This document shows, in pieces, positions 27,660-36,117 of a stretch of 64,000 nt of DNA; the first letter of the stretch is position 1, and every line of letters begins with the position of its first letter. The notes beneath the pieces were generated by a model that worked only from the letters and a program-made list of their open reading frames with translations, was not told the DNA's origin and searched no databases. Location of the stretch: the NCBI RefSeq assembly GCF_009749465.1, contig NZ_WBIS01000003.1, forward strand, positions 248,001 to 312,000, written 5' to 3'. This DNA comes from Agromyces terreus. GTDB taxonomy: Bacteria > Actinomycetota > Actinomycetes > Actinomycetales > Microbacteriaceae. The translations under genes and the position numbers were made by a program.

Positions 27660-27700
27660 GACGCCCCGCACCGACTCCTCGCGAGCCGGTGCGGGGCGTC
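27660..27700 (+). terminator. Terminator after the purine permease
   Basis: GACGCCCCGCACCG (27660-27673) pairs perfectly with CGGTGCGGGGCGTC (27687-27700), then CTTCAT. It closes the deaminase-permease unit. Confidence 0.75.
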
Positions 27701-27787
27701 CTTCATGCGCAGGGCCGTCGGCGTCGCCCCGTTCGACGCACGTGCACCGGCACCGTGTCCGGAAGGACTTCAGGAGAGGATGGAGCG

Positions 27788-28981
27788 ATGACCACCACGC
27801 CCGCTCCCTCGGCATCGGTCTGGCGGGCGACCGGAATGCCGGCCCTGCTCGCCGTGACCGCCCTCGGCTTCGCCGGGTACGCCGTGCTGCTGCCGGTCGC
27901 GCCGCTCTGGGCGGTCGAGGGCGGCTCGGGACTCGTCGGGGCCGGGTGGGTCACGGGCCTCTTCATGTTCGCGACCGTCGCCGGGCAGACCATGGTGCCC
28001 GCCGCGCTCGGGCGCTTCGGCTGGGCCCCCGTGCTCGTGACGGGCCTCGTGCTGCTCGGCCTCCCTGCCCCGCTCATGCTCGTCTCGGCCGACCTCGGCC
28101 CGGTGCTCTTCTGGTCGGGTGTGCGCGGACTCGGGTTCGCGGTGCTCACGGTCGCCGGATCGAGCGCCGTGGCCGAGCTCATCGAGCCCGCGCGTCGTGG
28201 GCGCGCGCTCGGAGCGTGGGGACTCGCGATCGCCGGTCCGCAGCTCGTGCTGCTGCCGCTCGCGCCGGTGGTCGCGGAGCACCTCGGGTACGCGCCCGTC
28301 TTCCTCGCGGCCGCCGTGCCGCTGCTCGGTATCGTCCCCGCCGTGCGCCTCGCCCGTCACCTCGCGGCCCTGCCGCCGCATCCGACCGAGCACGTGCATG
28401 CGTCGCAGGGCGCCCGGGCGGCGTTCGTCGCACTCTTCCGACCGGTCGCGATCCTCATCGCGGTCACGCTCGCCGGCGGCGCACTGATCACCTTTCTGCC
28501 CCAGATGTCGGGCGACGAGGTGCTCACCGCTGTGGCGCTGTTCGGGCTGACGGGCATGGCGGCGCTGACCAGGTGGCTCATCGGCGGCCCCGCCGACCGC
28601 TTCTCGGCCCGCGCGCTCATGTGGCCGCTCGTGCTCTGCACCGTCGCAGGCCTCTCGCTCACCGCATGGGCGGTCGTCGACGCCGAGGCGACCCTCGGCT
28701 GGGCGCTGCTCGGCGGTGCCGCGCTCGTGGGCGTCGCGTACGGGGGCCTGCAGAACCTCACCCTCGGCGAGGCGTTCGCCGCGGTCGGGCCCCGCGACAC
28801 GCTGCTCGCGAGCGCGGTCTGGAACATCGGCTTCGACGCGGGCACGGGCGTCGGCGCGGTCGTCGTCGGTGCGCTCGCCGCCGGGTTCTCGTTCCCCGTC
28901 GCGCTGCTCGCAGCCGCGGGCGTCTCGCTCGCGACCCTGCCGCTCGCCCTGGTACGACGGCGGGTCAGCCTCGGCCGATGA
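27788..28981 (+). CDS. MFS transporter, function unknown
   Basis: A 397-aa, 12-helix permease with a GWVTGLFMFATVAGQ helix and a weak loop 2-3 motif (GRFGWAPV). The ATG at 27788 follows AGGAGAGGATGGAGCG. It overlaps the end of the convergent SDR gene by 17 bp. Set in the purine region, it could export or import a related metabolite, but nothing in the sequence shows a substrate. Confidence 0.82.
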   Translation: MTTTPAPSASVWRATGMPALLAVTALGFAGYAVLLPVAPLWAVEGGSGLVGAGWVTGLFMFATVAGQTMVPAALGRFGWAPVLVTGLVLLGLPAPLMLVSADLGPVLFWSGVRGLGFAVLTVAGSSAVAELIEPARRGRALGAWGLAIAGPQLVLLPLAPVVAEHLGYAPVFLAAAVPLLGIVPAVRLARHLAALPPHPTEHVHASQGARAAFVALFRPVAILIAVTLAGGALITFLPQMSGDEVLTAVALFGLTGMAALTRWLIGGPADRFSARALMWPLVLCTVAGLSLTAWAVVDAEATLGWALLGGAALVGVAYGGLQNLTLGEAFAAVGPRDTLLASAVWNIGFDAGTGVGAVVVGALAAGFSFPVALLAAAGVSLATLPLALVRRRVSLGR

Positions 28982-29729
28982 GCGGCATGCCCGCAGCCGT
29001 GACGGTCAGGTGCGGCACGCTCACGCCGAGCGGCAGGTTCGCGACGTGCACGAGGAGCCGGGCGAGCGGGTCCGCCTCCATGGTCGGCTCGACGAGGCGG
29101 CTGCCGTCGGCCTGCAGCGCGCCCTCGCCGACGATGCCGTCGAGCAGCCCGGTGCGAACGTTGCCGATGTCGAGCTGCGTGCACGTGATCTCGTGCGCGC
29201 GCCCGTCGAGCTCGATCGATTTCGAGAGCCCCGAGATCGCGTGCTTCGTCGTGGTGTAGGCGACCGACCGCGGGCGCGGCGACTGCGCCGAGACCGAGGC
29301 GTTGTTCACGATGCGGCCCCCCGGCGGGGTCTGCGCGGACATCTGTCGGAACGCGGCGCCCGCGCAGAGCACGGCACCCGTCACGTTGACCGCGAGCACG
29401 GCCTGCCAGTCGTCGGGCGAGAGCTCGCCGACATCCGCCGCCGTCCCGAACGAGCCCGCGTTGTTCACGAGCAGGTCGAGTCGACCGAAGCGCGCCACGT
29501 GCGCCGAGAACACCGTCTCGACGCCCGCGGCATCCGTCACGTCGGCCGGAACCGCGAGCGCGTCGGCGTGCGGCCCGGCGTCGACCGAGGCCGCCTCGAG
29601 CAGGGGAGCGAGTCGACGGCCGACGAGCGTGACGCCCCATCCGTCGGCGAGGAGGGCACGTGCGACGGCCCGCCCGATGCCGGTTCCGGCCCCGGTGACG
29701 ACCGCGGACCTCGACGGGGCCGCGCTCAT
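28965..29729 (-). CDS. Short-chain dehydrogenase/reductase
   Basis: A 254-aa classical SDR: NAD(P)-binding TGAGTGIG, NNAG at about residue 88, catalytic Ser in NNASVSAQS and YTTTKHA (Tyr/Lys). The start overlaps the xdhC stop by 4 bp (ATGA), making it the last gene of the xanthine dehydrogenase operon. The substrate is unknown; its presence there is not explained by the standard purine pathway. Confidence 0.88.
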   Translation of the reverse strand: MSAAPSRSAVVTGAGTGIGRAVARALLADGWGVTLVGRRLAPLLEAASVDAGPHADALAVPADVTDAAGVETVFSAHVARFGRLDLLVNNAGSFGTAADVGELSPDDWQAVLAVNVTGAVLCAGAAFRQMSAQTPPGGRIVNNASVSAQSPRPRSVAYTTTKHAISGLSKSIELDGRAHEITCTQLDIGNVRTGLLDGIVGEGALQADGSRLVEPTMEADPLARLLVHVANLPLGVSVPHLTVTAAGMPLIGRG

Positions 29730-30685
29730 CGACCGGCGGAGGGGTGCGTGACCGGAAGCGCGGGCTCGTCGGCCGGTTCGGGGGCGGGGGCCGCGTCGAC
29801 CGTCCCGGCCGCATCGACCGAGCCGACGCCCGCCGGCCGGCCGGCGTCGTCGATGAGCTGCAGGACGCGAGCCGCCACGCTCACCGCGACGACCGCGGGC
29901 GCCTTGCCCGAGACCTCGGGGATGCCGATGGGCGTCGTCACGCGCGCGAGCGACGCCTCGTCGTGCCCGAGGTCGAGCAGCTTCACGCGGAACCGCGACC
30001 ACTTCGACGACGACCCGATGAGCCCGATCGAGCCGAGCCCCTCGGTGCGCAGCGCGGTCTCGGTGATCGCCAGGTCCTCGACGTGGTCGTGGGTCATGAT
30101 GAGCACGTGCGCGCCCGTCTCGAGGTCGGCGAGGGCGGCCTCCGGCACCGGCTCGTGGTGCAGGTGCACGCCGGCCACGGCGTCGGCGAGCGGTCCGCCG
30201 ACGAGGCGTCCGTCGGCGTCGGGCACGCCCAGGCGCTCGGGCGCGAGCATCTCGGCCCGCGAGTCGACGAGATGCAGGTCGAGCTCGTGGCGGGCGAGGA
30301 TGCGGGCGAGCTCGAGGCCCACGTGGCCGACGCCGAACACGGCGACCGACGGCACGACGCGCACCGGTTCGAGCAGCATGGTGACCTCTCCTCCGCAGCA
30401 CTGCACGCCGTACTCGGTGACGGCCTTGTCGCTGAGCGTGAGCGTCAGCAGCTCGGGTTCAACGCCGCCCGTCGCGAGCAGGTCGCGCGCCCGTCGCACG
30501 GCGGTCGCCTCGAGGTTGCCGCCCCCGACCGTGCCGAAGAGCTCGGTCGGGGAGACGACGAGCTTCGCGCCGCCGTTGCGGGGCGCGTGGCCGCGCACCA
30601 TGGCCAGCGTCACGACGACCGCGGGGGTGCGCTCCTCGCGCAGCCGCCGTAGCGCGTCCAGCCAATCCAGGGGGCGCGAGACCAT
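29726..30685 (-). CDS. xdhC: XdhC-family molybdenum cofactor insertion/sulfuration factor
   Basis: A 319-aa protein that matures xanthine dehydrogenase by binding and delivering sulfurated molybdenum cofactor. The N-terminal XdhC domain has GNLEATAVRRARDLL and YGVQCCGGEV (tandem Cys); the C-terminal Rossmann-like part has VAVFGVGHVGLELARIL and IGLIGSSSKWSRFRVKL. A Pro/Ala tail ends the protein. Start TGATG-overlaps the xdhB stop. Confidence 0.93.
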   Translation of the reverse strand: MVSRPLDWLDALRRLREERTPAVVVTLAMVRGHAPRNGGAKLVVSPTELFGTVGGGNLEATAVRRARDLLATGGVEPELLTLTLSDKAVTEYGVQCCGGEVTMLLEPVRVVPSVAVFGVGHVGLELARILARHELDLHLVDSRAEMLAPERLGVPDADGRLVGGPLADAVAGVHLHHEPVPEAALADLETGAHVLIMTHDHVEDLAITETALRTEGLGSIGLIGSSSKWSRFRVKLLDLGHDEASLARVTTPIGIPEVSGKAPAVVAVSVAARVLQLIDDAGRPAGVGSVDAAGTVDAAPAPEPADEPALPVTHPSAGR

Positions 30686-33114
30686 CAGATGCGCACCGTC
30701 TCGCGGGCCGCAGCGGGCTCGCCCGCGGCATCCGTCGTCGGCTGCGCTACCGCTTCGGTCGGCGCACCCGAGGGCGCATCGGCGAGCGACGCCGCCTCGC
30801 GTGCGGCCTCGATCGCCCAGTACACGGCCTCGGGGGTCGCGGGCGAGCCGAGCTCGACGCTGTGCCCCGTGGGACCGAAGGCGCCCACGGCCTCGCGGAT
30901 CGCCTCGCGGGCGCTGAACGCGAGCATGAACGGCGGCTCGCCGACGGCCTTCGAGCCGTACACGGCACCGGACTCCGTCGCCCGCTCGAACAGGCGCACG
31001 TTGAACTCCTCGGGCATCTCCGAGAAGCTCGGCAGCTTGTACGTGCTCGCCGACTGGGTCTTCAGTCGTCCGCGGTGCGGCCCGTCGGACTCGTCCCAGC
31101 GCAGTTCCTCGAGCGTGAGCCAGCCGAGGCCCTGCACGTAGGCGCCCTCGACCTGGCCGATGTCGATCATGGGCGAGAGCGAGTCGCCGACGTCGTGCAC
31201 GATGTCGACGCGGCGCACCCGGTAGGCGCCCGTGAAGCCGTCGACCTCGACCTCGGTGGCCGCGCAGCCGTAGGCGAAGTACTTGAACGGCGAGCCCTGC
31301 ATGAGGTCGGGATTCCAGTGCAGGCCCTCGGTGCGGTAGTAGCCCGCGGCCCAGAGCTGCACGCGCTGCAGGTACGCGGCGTTCACGACCTCGGCGAACG
31401 GCAGGCGATCGGCCTTGCCGAGGCCGGTGACGAATCCGCCCTCGAAGCGCACGTCGCGCTCGTCGACGCCGAGCAGGCGTCCGGCGACCTTGGCGATGCG
31501 CTCGCGGATCTGCTCGCACGCGTTCTTCACCGCGCCGCCGTTGAGGTCGGCGCCGGAGGAGGCCGCAGTCGCGGAGGTGTTCGGCACCTTGTCGGTGCGG
31601 GTCGGGGCGAGGCGCACCTGGTGCAGTTCGAGCCCGAGCGCGGTGGCCGCGACCTGGAGCATCTTCGTGTGCAGGCCCTGCCCCATCTCGGTGCCGCCGT
31701 GGTTGATGAGCACCGAGCCGTCCTTGTAGACGTGCACGAGGGCGCCCGCCTGGTTGAACGCGGCGAAGTTGAACGAGATGCCGAACTTCACGGGCGTGAT
31801 CGACAGGGCGCGCTTGACGTCGTGGTGTGCGGCGTTGAACGCGTCGATCTCGGCGCGGCGGGCGGTGAAGTCGCTGTCGGCGAGGAGCTCGCTCCAGATC
31901 GCGTCGATGCGCTCGGCGTCCTTCACGAGCTGCCCGTACGGGGTCGACTGGCCCGGCCGGTAGAAGTTGCGACGGCGCAGGTCGGCCGGCGCGAGGCCGA
32001 GCTGCGGGGCGACCCGGCCGAGGATGTCCTCGATGAGGAACACGCCCTGCGGGCCGCCGAACCCGCGGAACGCGGTCTGCGAGGTCTTGTTCGTCTTCGC
32101 GATGCGCCCGTCGGCGTGCACGTTCGGGATCCAGTAGGCGTTGTCGAGGTGGCAGAGCGCACGGCCGAGCACGGGCTCGGAGAGGTCGATGCTCCAGCCG
32201 CCGTCGGCGGTGAGGGTGGCCTCGAGCGCCTGGATCATGCCGTCGGCGTCGAAGCCCGCCTTCCACTCGATGTGGAACGGATGCCGCTTGCCGGTCATCG
32301 TGATGTCCTGCGTGCGGTTCAGGCGCAGGCGCACCGGCCGGCCGGTGAGCTTCGCGCCGAGCGCCGCGATGGCCGCGAATCCGTGCGGCTGCATCTCCTT
32401 GCCGCCGAACGCGCCGCCCATGCGCAGCGACTGCACGGTGACCTCGTTGCTCGGGATGTCGAGCACGTGCGCGACGATCTCCTGCGTCTCGGAGGGGTGC
32501 TGCGTCGAGCACTGCACGAAGTACTGGCCCTCGGAGTCGCGGATCGCGAACGAGGCGTGCGTCTCGAGGTAGAAGTGCTCCTGCCCGCCGAACTCGGTGA
32601 CGCCTTCGAAGACGCGGTCGGATGCCGCCATGGCCGAGGCCGCGTCGCCGCGCGCGACCGTGCGCGCGATGCCCTGGAAGGATTCGGCCGCGATGGCGTC
32701 GCGGACGGTGACGTACGAGGGGAGCGGTTCGTACTCGACGCGCACGGCCTCGGCGCCGAGGCGGGCGGCCTCTTGGGTCTCGCCGAGCACCCAGACGAGC
32801 GCGTGCCCGTAGAACATGGCCTCGCTCGGGAAGAGCGGCTCGTCGTGCTTGATGCCGGCGTCGTTCACGCCGGGCACGTCGTCGGCGGTGAGCACGCGCA
32901 CGACGCCGGGGACGTCATAGGCGGACGCGACGTCGACGCTCACCCTCGCGTGCGCGTTCGTGGACTGCACGGGCCAGGCGGTCAGCGTGCCGACGGTCTG
33001 CGCGGCGAGGTCGTCGGTGTACATCGCGGCGCCGGTCACGTGGAGCTTCGCGCTCTCGTGGGTGGCGCGCAGGCCGACGACGGGGTTCGCGGGGCGTTCG
33101 GCGAGGGCGCTCAT
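30685..33114 (-). CDS. xdhB: Xanthine dehydrogenase, molybdopterin-binding subunit
   Basis: An 809-aa large subunit catalysing hydroxylation of hypoxanthine/xanthine to urate. Molybdenum-domain landmarks: RMGGAFGGKE, TAFRGFGGPQGVF, INHGGTEMGQGLHTKM (Gln contacting the cofactor) and GSKAVGEPPFML with the catalytic Glu. The start at 33114 overlaps the xdhA stop by 4 bp; the extra upstream codons of the open frame are a shadow of xdhA. The C-terminus has a 35-residue Ala/Thr/Pro-rich tail. Confidence 0.95.
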   Translation of the reverse strand: MSALAERPANPVVGLRATHESAKLHVTGAAMYTDDLAAQTVGTLTAWPVQSTNAHARVSVDVASAYDVPGVVRVLTADDVPGVNDAGIKHDEPLFPSEAMFYGHALVWVLGETQEAARLGAEAVRVEYEPLPSYVTVRDAIAAESFQGIARTVARGDAASAMAASDRVFEGVTEFGGQEHFYLETHASFAIRDSEGQYFVQCSTQHPSETQEIVAHVLDIPSNEVTVQSLRMGGAFGGKEMQPHGFAAIAALGAKLTGRPVRLRLNRTQDITMTGKRHPFHIEWKAGFDADGMIQALEATLTADGGWSIDLSEPVLGRALCHLDNAYWIPNVHADGRIAKTNKTSQTAFRGFGGPQGVFLIEDILGRVAPQLGLAPADLRRRNFYRPGQSTPYGQLVKDAERIDAIWSELLADSDFTARRAEIDAFNAAHHDVKRALSITPVKFGISFNFAAFNQAGALVHVYKDGSVLINHGGTEMGQGLHTKMLQVAATALGLELHQVRLAPTRTDKVPNTSATAASSGADLNGGAVKNACEQIRERIAKVAGRLLGVDERDVRFEGGFVTGLGKADRLPFAEVVNAAYLQRVQLWAAGYYRTEGLHWNPDLMQGSPFKYFAYGCAATEVEVDGFTGAYRVRRVDIVHDVGDSLSPMIDIGQVEGAYVQGLGWLTLEELRWDESDGPHRGRLKTQSASTYKLPSFSEMPEEFNVRLFERATESGAVYGSKAVGEPPFMLAFSAREAIREAVGAFGPTGHSVELGSPATPEAVYWAIEAAREAASLADAPSGAPTEAVAQPTTDAAGEPAAARETVRI

Positions 33115-34619
33115 GCCGAGACCTCCTTGGATTCGATGACGGTCGCGCTGTAGAGCTTCAGCAGCGAGGTGCCGAGCATGTGGGAGCGGTACTCCGCGCT
33201 CGCGCGGTGGTCGGACATGGGCGTGCCCTCGGTGCGCAGCACCGCGGAGGCGGCGCGCACGGTGGCGATGTTCCACGGCCGGCCGATGAGCGCGGCCTCG
33301 GTGTCGCGAGCCCTCAGCGGGGTCGCCGCGACGCCGCCGAGGCCGATGCGGGCGTCGACGACCACGCCGTCGCGGAGGTCGAGGGCGAACGCGACGGCGA
33401 CGCTCGAGATGTCGTCGAAGCGACGCTTGGCGATCTTGTGGAACGCGGTGATCTCGGCGAGCGGGAGCGGGATGCGGATGGAGCGGATCAGCTCGTTCCT
33501 CGCGCGGACCGTCTGGCGGTAGCCGGTGAAGTAGTCGGCGAGGTCGACCTCGCGCTCGCCGTCGACGGACGCGAGCACGAGGCTCGCGCCGAGGGCGAGG
33601 AGGGCCGGCGGGGTGTCGCCGATGGGGGAGCCGGTGCCGAGGTTGCCGCCGATGGTGCCGCGGTTGCGGATGAGCCGAGACGCGAACTGCGGGAAGAGCT
33701 TGGCGAGCAGCGGCACCCGGCCGTCGAGGCGGCGCTCGATCTCGCTGAGCGAGAGGGCCGCGCCGATCTCGACGACGTCGTCGGCGACGGTGAGCGTGCG
33801 GAGCTCGTCGAGCTGCTCGATCGCGACGACGAGCGGTGCCCGGCGGCCACGGAGGTTCACCTCGACGCCCCAGTCGGTGGATCCGGCGACGAGCACGGCG
33901 GTCGGCTCCTCGTCGAGGATGCGGAGCGTGTCGGCGAGGCTCGCGGGCCGCACGAAGCGGCTGCCGTCGACCTCGACGTCGGTGGGCACGGGATCGGGTG
34001 CCGGGCGGCGACGCCGCTCGGCGAGTTCGTCGCCCGCCTCGGGGAAGCCGAGCGTGTACGCGGCGTCGCGGATGGGCCGGTAGCCGGTGCAGCGGCAGAG
34101 GTTGCCGCTCAGTGAGTGCAGGTCGAACCCGTTGGGGCCGTGCTCGGCGTCGGCGGCGCCGGATGCCCCGGAGGCGCCGGGCGCGCCGGGCGCCGCGTCG
34201 GCCGGGCAGCCCTCGTCGTGGGAGCTCGCGGGCGCGCGGTCCGCTCGGTAGTACTCGCCGGCCATGCTGCACGCGAAGCCGGGCGTGCAGTAGCCGCACT
34301 GGGAGCCGCCGGCCTCGGCCAGCTTCGCCTGCACGGGGTGCAGGTCTTCGGTGCCGCCGAGGCCCTCGGCCGTGACGATCTCCTGGCCGTTCAGGGCGGC
34401 CACGGGCACCAGGCACGCGTTGACGGGGGTCCAGGCGGTGCCGCCGTCGGCGGTGGGCGTGGCGAGCAGCATCGCGCAGGCGCCGCATTCGCCCTCGGCG
34501 CAGCCCTCCTTGCTGCCCGGCAGGCCCGTTTCGCGGAGCCAGTCGAGGGCGGTGGTGTGGGCGGGGACTCCGTTGAGGGGGCGGACGGCCCCGTTGACGG
34601 TGACGGCGATGTCTGGCAT
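33111..34619 (-). CDS. xdhA: Xanthine dehydrogenase, FeS/FAD subunit
   Basis: A 502-aa fused small and medium subunit. Residues 1-170: 2Fe-2S ferredoxin domain with GCAEGECGAC, and the helical [2Fe-2S] domain with CGYCTPG and CRCTGYRPI. From about 205: FAD domain with LVAGSTDWGVEVNLRG and RNRGTIGGNLGTGSPIGDT. Between CGYCTPG and CRCTGY lies an insert of about 45 low-complexity residues (APGAPGASGASGAA). It is the first gene of the xdh operon; start at 34619 after GAGGAG. The longer upstream frame crosses an operator-like palindrome and is rejected. Confidence 0.94.
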   Translation of the reverse strand: MPDIAVTVNGAVRPLNGVPAHTTALDWLRETGLPGSKEGCAEGECGACAMLLATPTADGGTAWTPVNACLVPVAALNGQEIVTAEGLGGTEDLHPVQAKLAEAGGSQCGYCTPGFACSMAGEYYRADRAPASSHDEGCPADAAPGAPGASGASGAADAEHGPNGFDLHSLSGNLCRCTGYRPIRDAAYTLGFPEAGDELAERRRRPAPDPVPTDVEVDGSRFVRPASLADTLRILDEEPTAVLVAGSTDWGVEVNLRGRRAPLVVAIEQLDELRTLTVADDVVEIGAALSLSEIERRLDGRVPLLAKLFPQFASRLIRNRGTIGGNLGTGSPIGDTPPALLALGASLVLASVDGEREVDLADYFTGYRQTVRARNELIRSIRIPLPLAEITAFHKIAKRRFDDISSVAVAFALDLRDGVVVDARIGLGGVAATPLRARDTEAALIGRPWNIATVRAASAVLRTEGTPMSDHRASAEYRSHMLGTSLLKLYSATVIESKEVSA

Positions 34620-34731
34620 CGGATCTCCTCGGATTCGGTGTCGGCATCGACACCTGCGGCACCGGGGCCCCGATGGCCCCACCTCGCACCGCGCCTGCTT
34701 CGGGCAGTCATCTCGATGATACTGCGTCTGA

Positions 34732-34748
34732 AGCAAGAACTTCTTGCT
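34732..34748 (-). promoter_or_regulatory. Palindrome upstream of xdhA
   Basis: AGCAAGAA-C-TTCTTGCT is a perfect 8-bp inverted repeat in the 164-bp AT-richer gap before xdhA. It resembles an operator but does not match the IclR-type sites nearby. The binding protein is unknown and no clear -35/-10 pair was fixed. Confidence 0.5.
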
Positions 34749-34783
34749 CTTCGAAATCAAGATTCCGTAGAGCGGATATCACC

Positions 34784-34951
34784 TCATGGCGTGAGCCAGC
34801 GGAGCACCGGCATGCGGTGCATGAGTCGCGCGAATCGACCGGGCTCCCTGGTCATGCGCGCCGGCATGTGGATGTCGGGGTCGATCACGTTGGAGGCGGT
34901 GAACGCGTAGGGGCGGGCGACGACGCCGCGCTCCTCGGGGTAGTGGGACAT
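34784..34951 (-). CDS. 55-residue protein of unknown function
   Basis: A short frame I do not recognise: begins MSHYPEERGVVARPYAF, has a TASNVIDPDIHMPARM centre and ends in a basic stretch (FARLMHRMPVLRWLTP). No signal peptide or membrane segment. It is credible as a gene because GGAGAGGAG precedes its ATG at ideal distance and a promoter with two IclR-type operators (34973-35008) points straight at it. It lies between the IclR regulator and xdhA on the same strand. Function is open; a small regulator or enzyme-associated peptide of purine breakdown is conceivable. Confidence 0.6.
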   Translation of the reverse strand: MSHYPEERGVVARPYAFTASNVIDPDIHMPARMTREPGRFARLMHRMPVLRWLTP

Positions 34952-34972
34952 GTCTCGCTCCTCTCCGCTCAA

Positions 34973-35038
34973 TTCCGAGATGCGGAAGTGCATTTCTGAA
35001 TTACGGAAAGCGTAAGCGAGGTCGGCGGGTGCCGTCAA
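34973..35038 (-). promoter_or_regulatory. Promoter with two IclR-type operators
   Basis: Minus-strand -35 TTGACG (35033-35038) and TACGCT (35009-35014), 18 bp apart, are followed directly by TTCTGAATTACGGAA (34994-35008) and TTCCGAGATGCGGAA (34973-34987). Both fit TTCCG-N5-CGGAA (one mismatch in the first) with centres 21 bp, two helical turns, apart. Confidence 0.65.
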
Positions 35039-35053
35039 GGGTCGCGAGCAGAG

Positions 35054-35071
35054 CGGATGCCGCGGCATCCG
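35054..35071. repeat. Perfect 18-bp palindrome CGGATGCCGCGGCATCCG
   Basis: Same sequence as at 18098, 63900 and 63932. It lies downstream of the IclR gene and upstream of the small-protein promoter, a likely message end. Confidence 0.85.
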
Positions 35072-35130
35072 ACACGTCCGGACGCGCGCCGGCGAGCGCC
35101 GCGCACGGGCGGCGGAGTGGGAGCCCGGCC

Positions 35131-35880
35131 TCAGGCGGTCGCGGCCGAGATGTCCTGGACGATCTCGCGCAGCACGGGGATCGCCCGCTCGGCGAAGGCC
35201 TCGTCGACGCGTGCGACCGGGCCCGAGACCGAGACGGCGGTCGGCACGGGCGCGCCGGGCACGGTCATGGCGTAGCAGCGCACGCCGATCTCCTGCTCGT
35301 TGTCGTCGATCGCGTAGCCGCGTTCGCGGCTGAGGTGCAGGTCTTCGAGGAGGGCGTCGACCGAGTCGATCGAGTACTCCGTCGATTTCGGGAGTCCGGT
35401 GCGCGCGACGATGTCGCGCACGACCTCGTCGTCGAACTGGGAGAGGATCGCCTTGCCGACGCCGGTGTTGTGCAGGCCCGAGCGGCGGCCGACCTCGGTG
35501 AACATGCGCATGGCGTGCGGCGACGGGGCCTGCGAGACGTAGATGACCTGGTCGCCGTCGATCGTGGCGAGGTTGGCGGTCTCGCCGAGGCGTGACACGA
35601 GGTCTTTCAGCTGGGGCTTCGCGAGCTGGCCGAACTGGCGGTTCGCCACTTCGCCGAGGCGCACGAGCCGAGGGCCGAGCGCGTAGCGGCGGTTCGCGAG
35701 CTGGCGCGCGTACCCGAGCGAGACGAGCGTGCGGAGCAGGCGGTGGATCGTGGGCAGCGGCAGTTCGGCCATGGCCGAGAGCTCGCTCAGCGTCACGTCG
35801 CCGCCCGCGTCGGCGATGAGTTCGAGGAGGTCGAAGACTCGGGCGACAGACTTGACGCCTTCGGTCGGGCTGTCGGCCAT
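35131..35880 (-). CDS. IclR-family regulator, probable allantoin/glyoxylate repressor
   Basis: A 249-aa regulator: winged helix-turn-helix at residues about 8-70 (VARVFDLLELIADAGG, LPLPTIHRLLRTL) and an IclR effector domain (GLHNTGVGKAILSQFDDEVV, RERGYAIDDNEQEIGVRCYA). It sits inside the purine/allantoin island and diverges from malic enzyme-malate synthase. The repeated TTCCG-N5-CGGAA sites near its targets suit a family that binds TGGAAATTTCCA-like palindromes. It resembles AllR in role; effector (allantoin or glyoxylate) is inferred. Confidence 0.88.
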   Translation of the reverse strand: MADSPTEGVKSVARVFDLLELIADAGGDVTLSELSAMAELPLPTIHRLLRTLVSLGYARQLANRRYALGPRLVRLGEVANRQFGQLAKPQLKDLVSRLGETANLATIDGDQVIYVSQAPSPHAMRMFTEVGRRSGLHNTGVGKAILSQFDDEVVRDIVARTGLPKSTEYSIDSVDALLEDLHLSRERGYAIDDNEQEIGVRCYAMTVPGAPVPTAVSVSGPVARVDEAFAERAIPVLREIVQDISAATA

Positions 35881-35938
35881 CCGTGCTGCTCCAGTTCGTT
35901 CGAGCTCGCGATCCGCACGCTCCGGCGCGGCACGAGTT

Positions 35939-36038
35939 ATCCGCATCGCGGAAGTCTTCGGGTTCAGACAAGATACCGCACGCCGTGTCGACGGCCCGGG
36001 ATTTTTGCATCGTGGGCTTGTGTTTCCGAATAGCAGAG
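35939..36038. promoter_or_regulatory. Divergent IclR / malic enzyme control region
   Basis: ATCCGCATCGCGGAA (35939-35953) differs from TTCCG-N5-CGGAA at one base; a weaker TTCCG-AATAG-CAGAG lies at 36024-36038. The 237-bp gap between starts is AT-richer than its surroundings. It suggests autoregulation and control of the malic enzyme operon. Confidence 0.5.
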
Positions 36039-36117
36039 AATAATGTCCATCATACGAAAACTTGTGCCAATGGTTTTCATGACCGAGGGTGGCCACGCCA
36101 TCCGGGAAGGACTTTCG

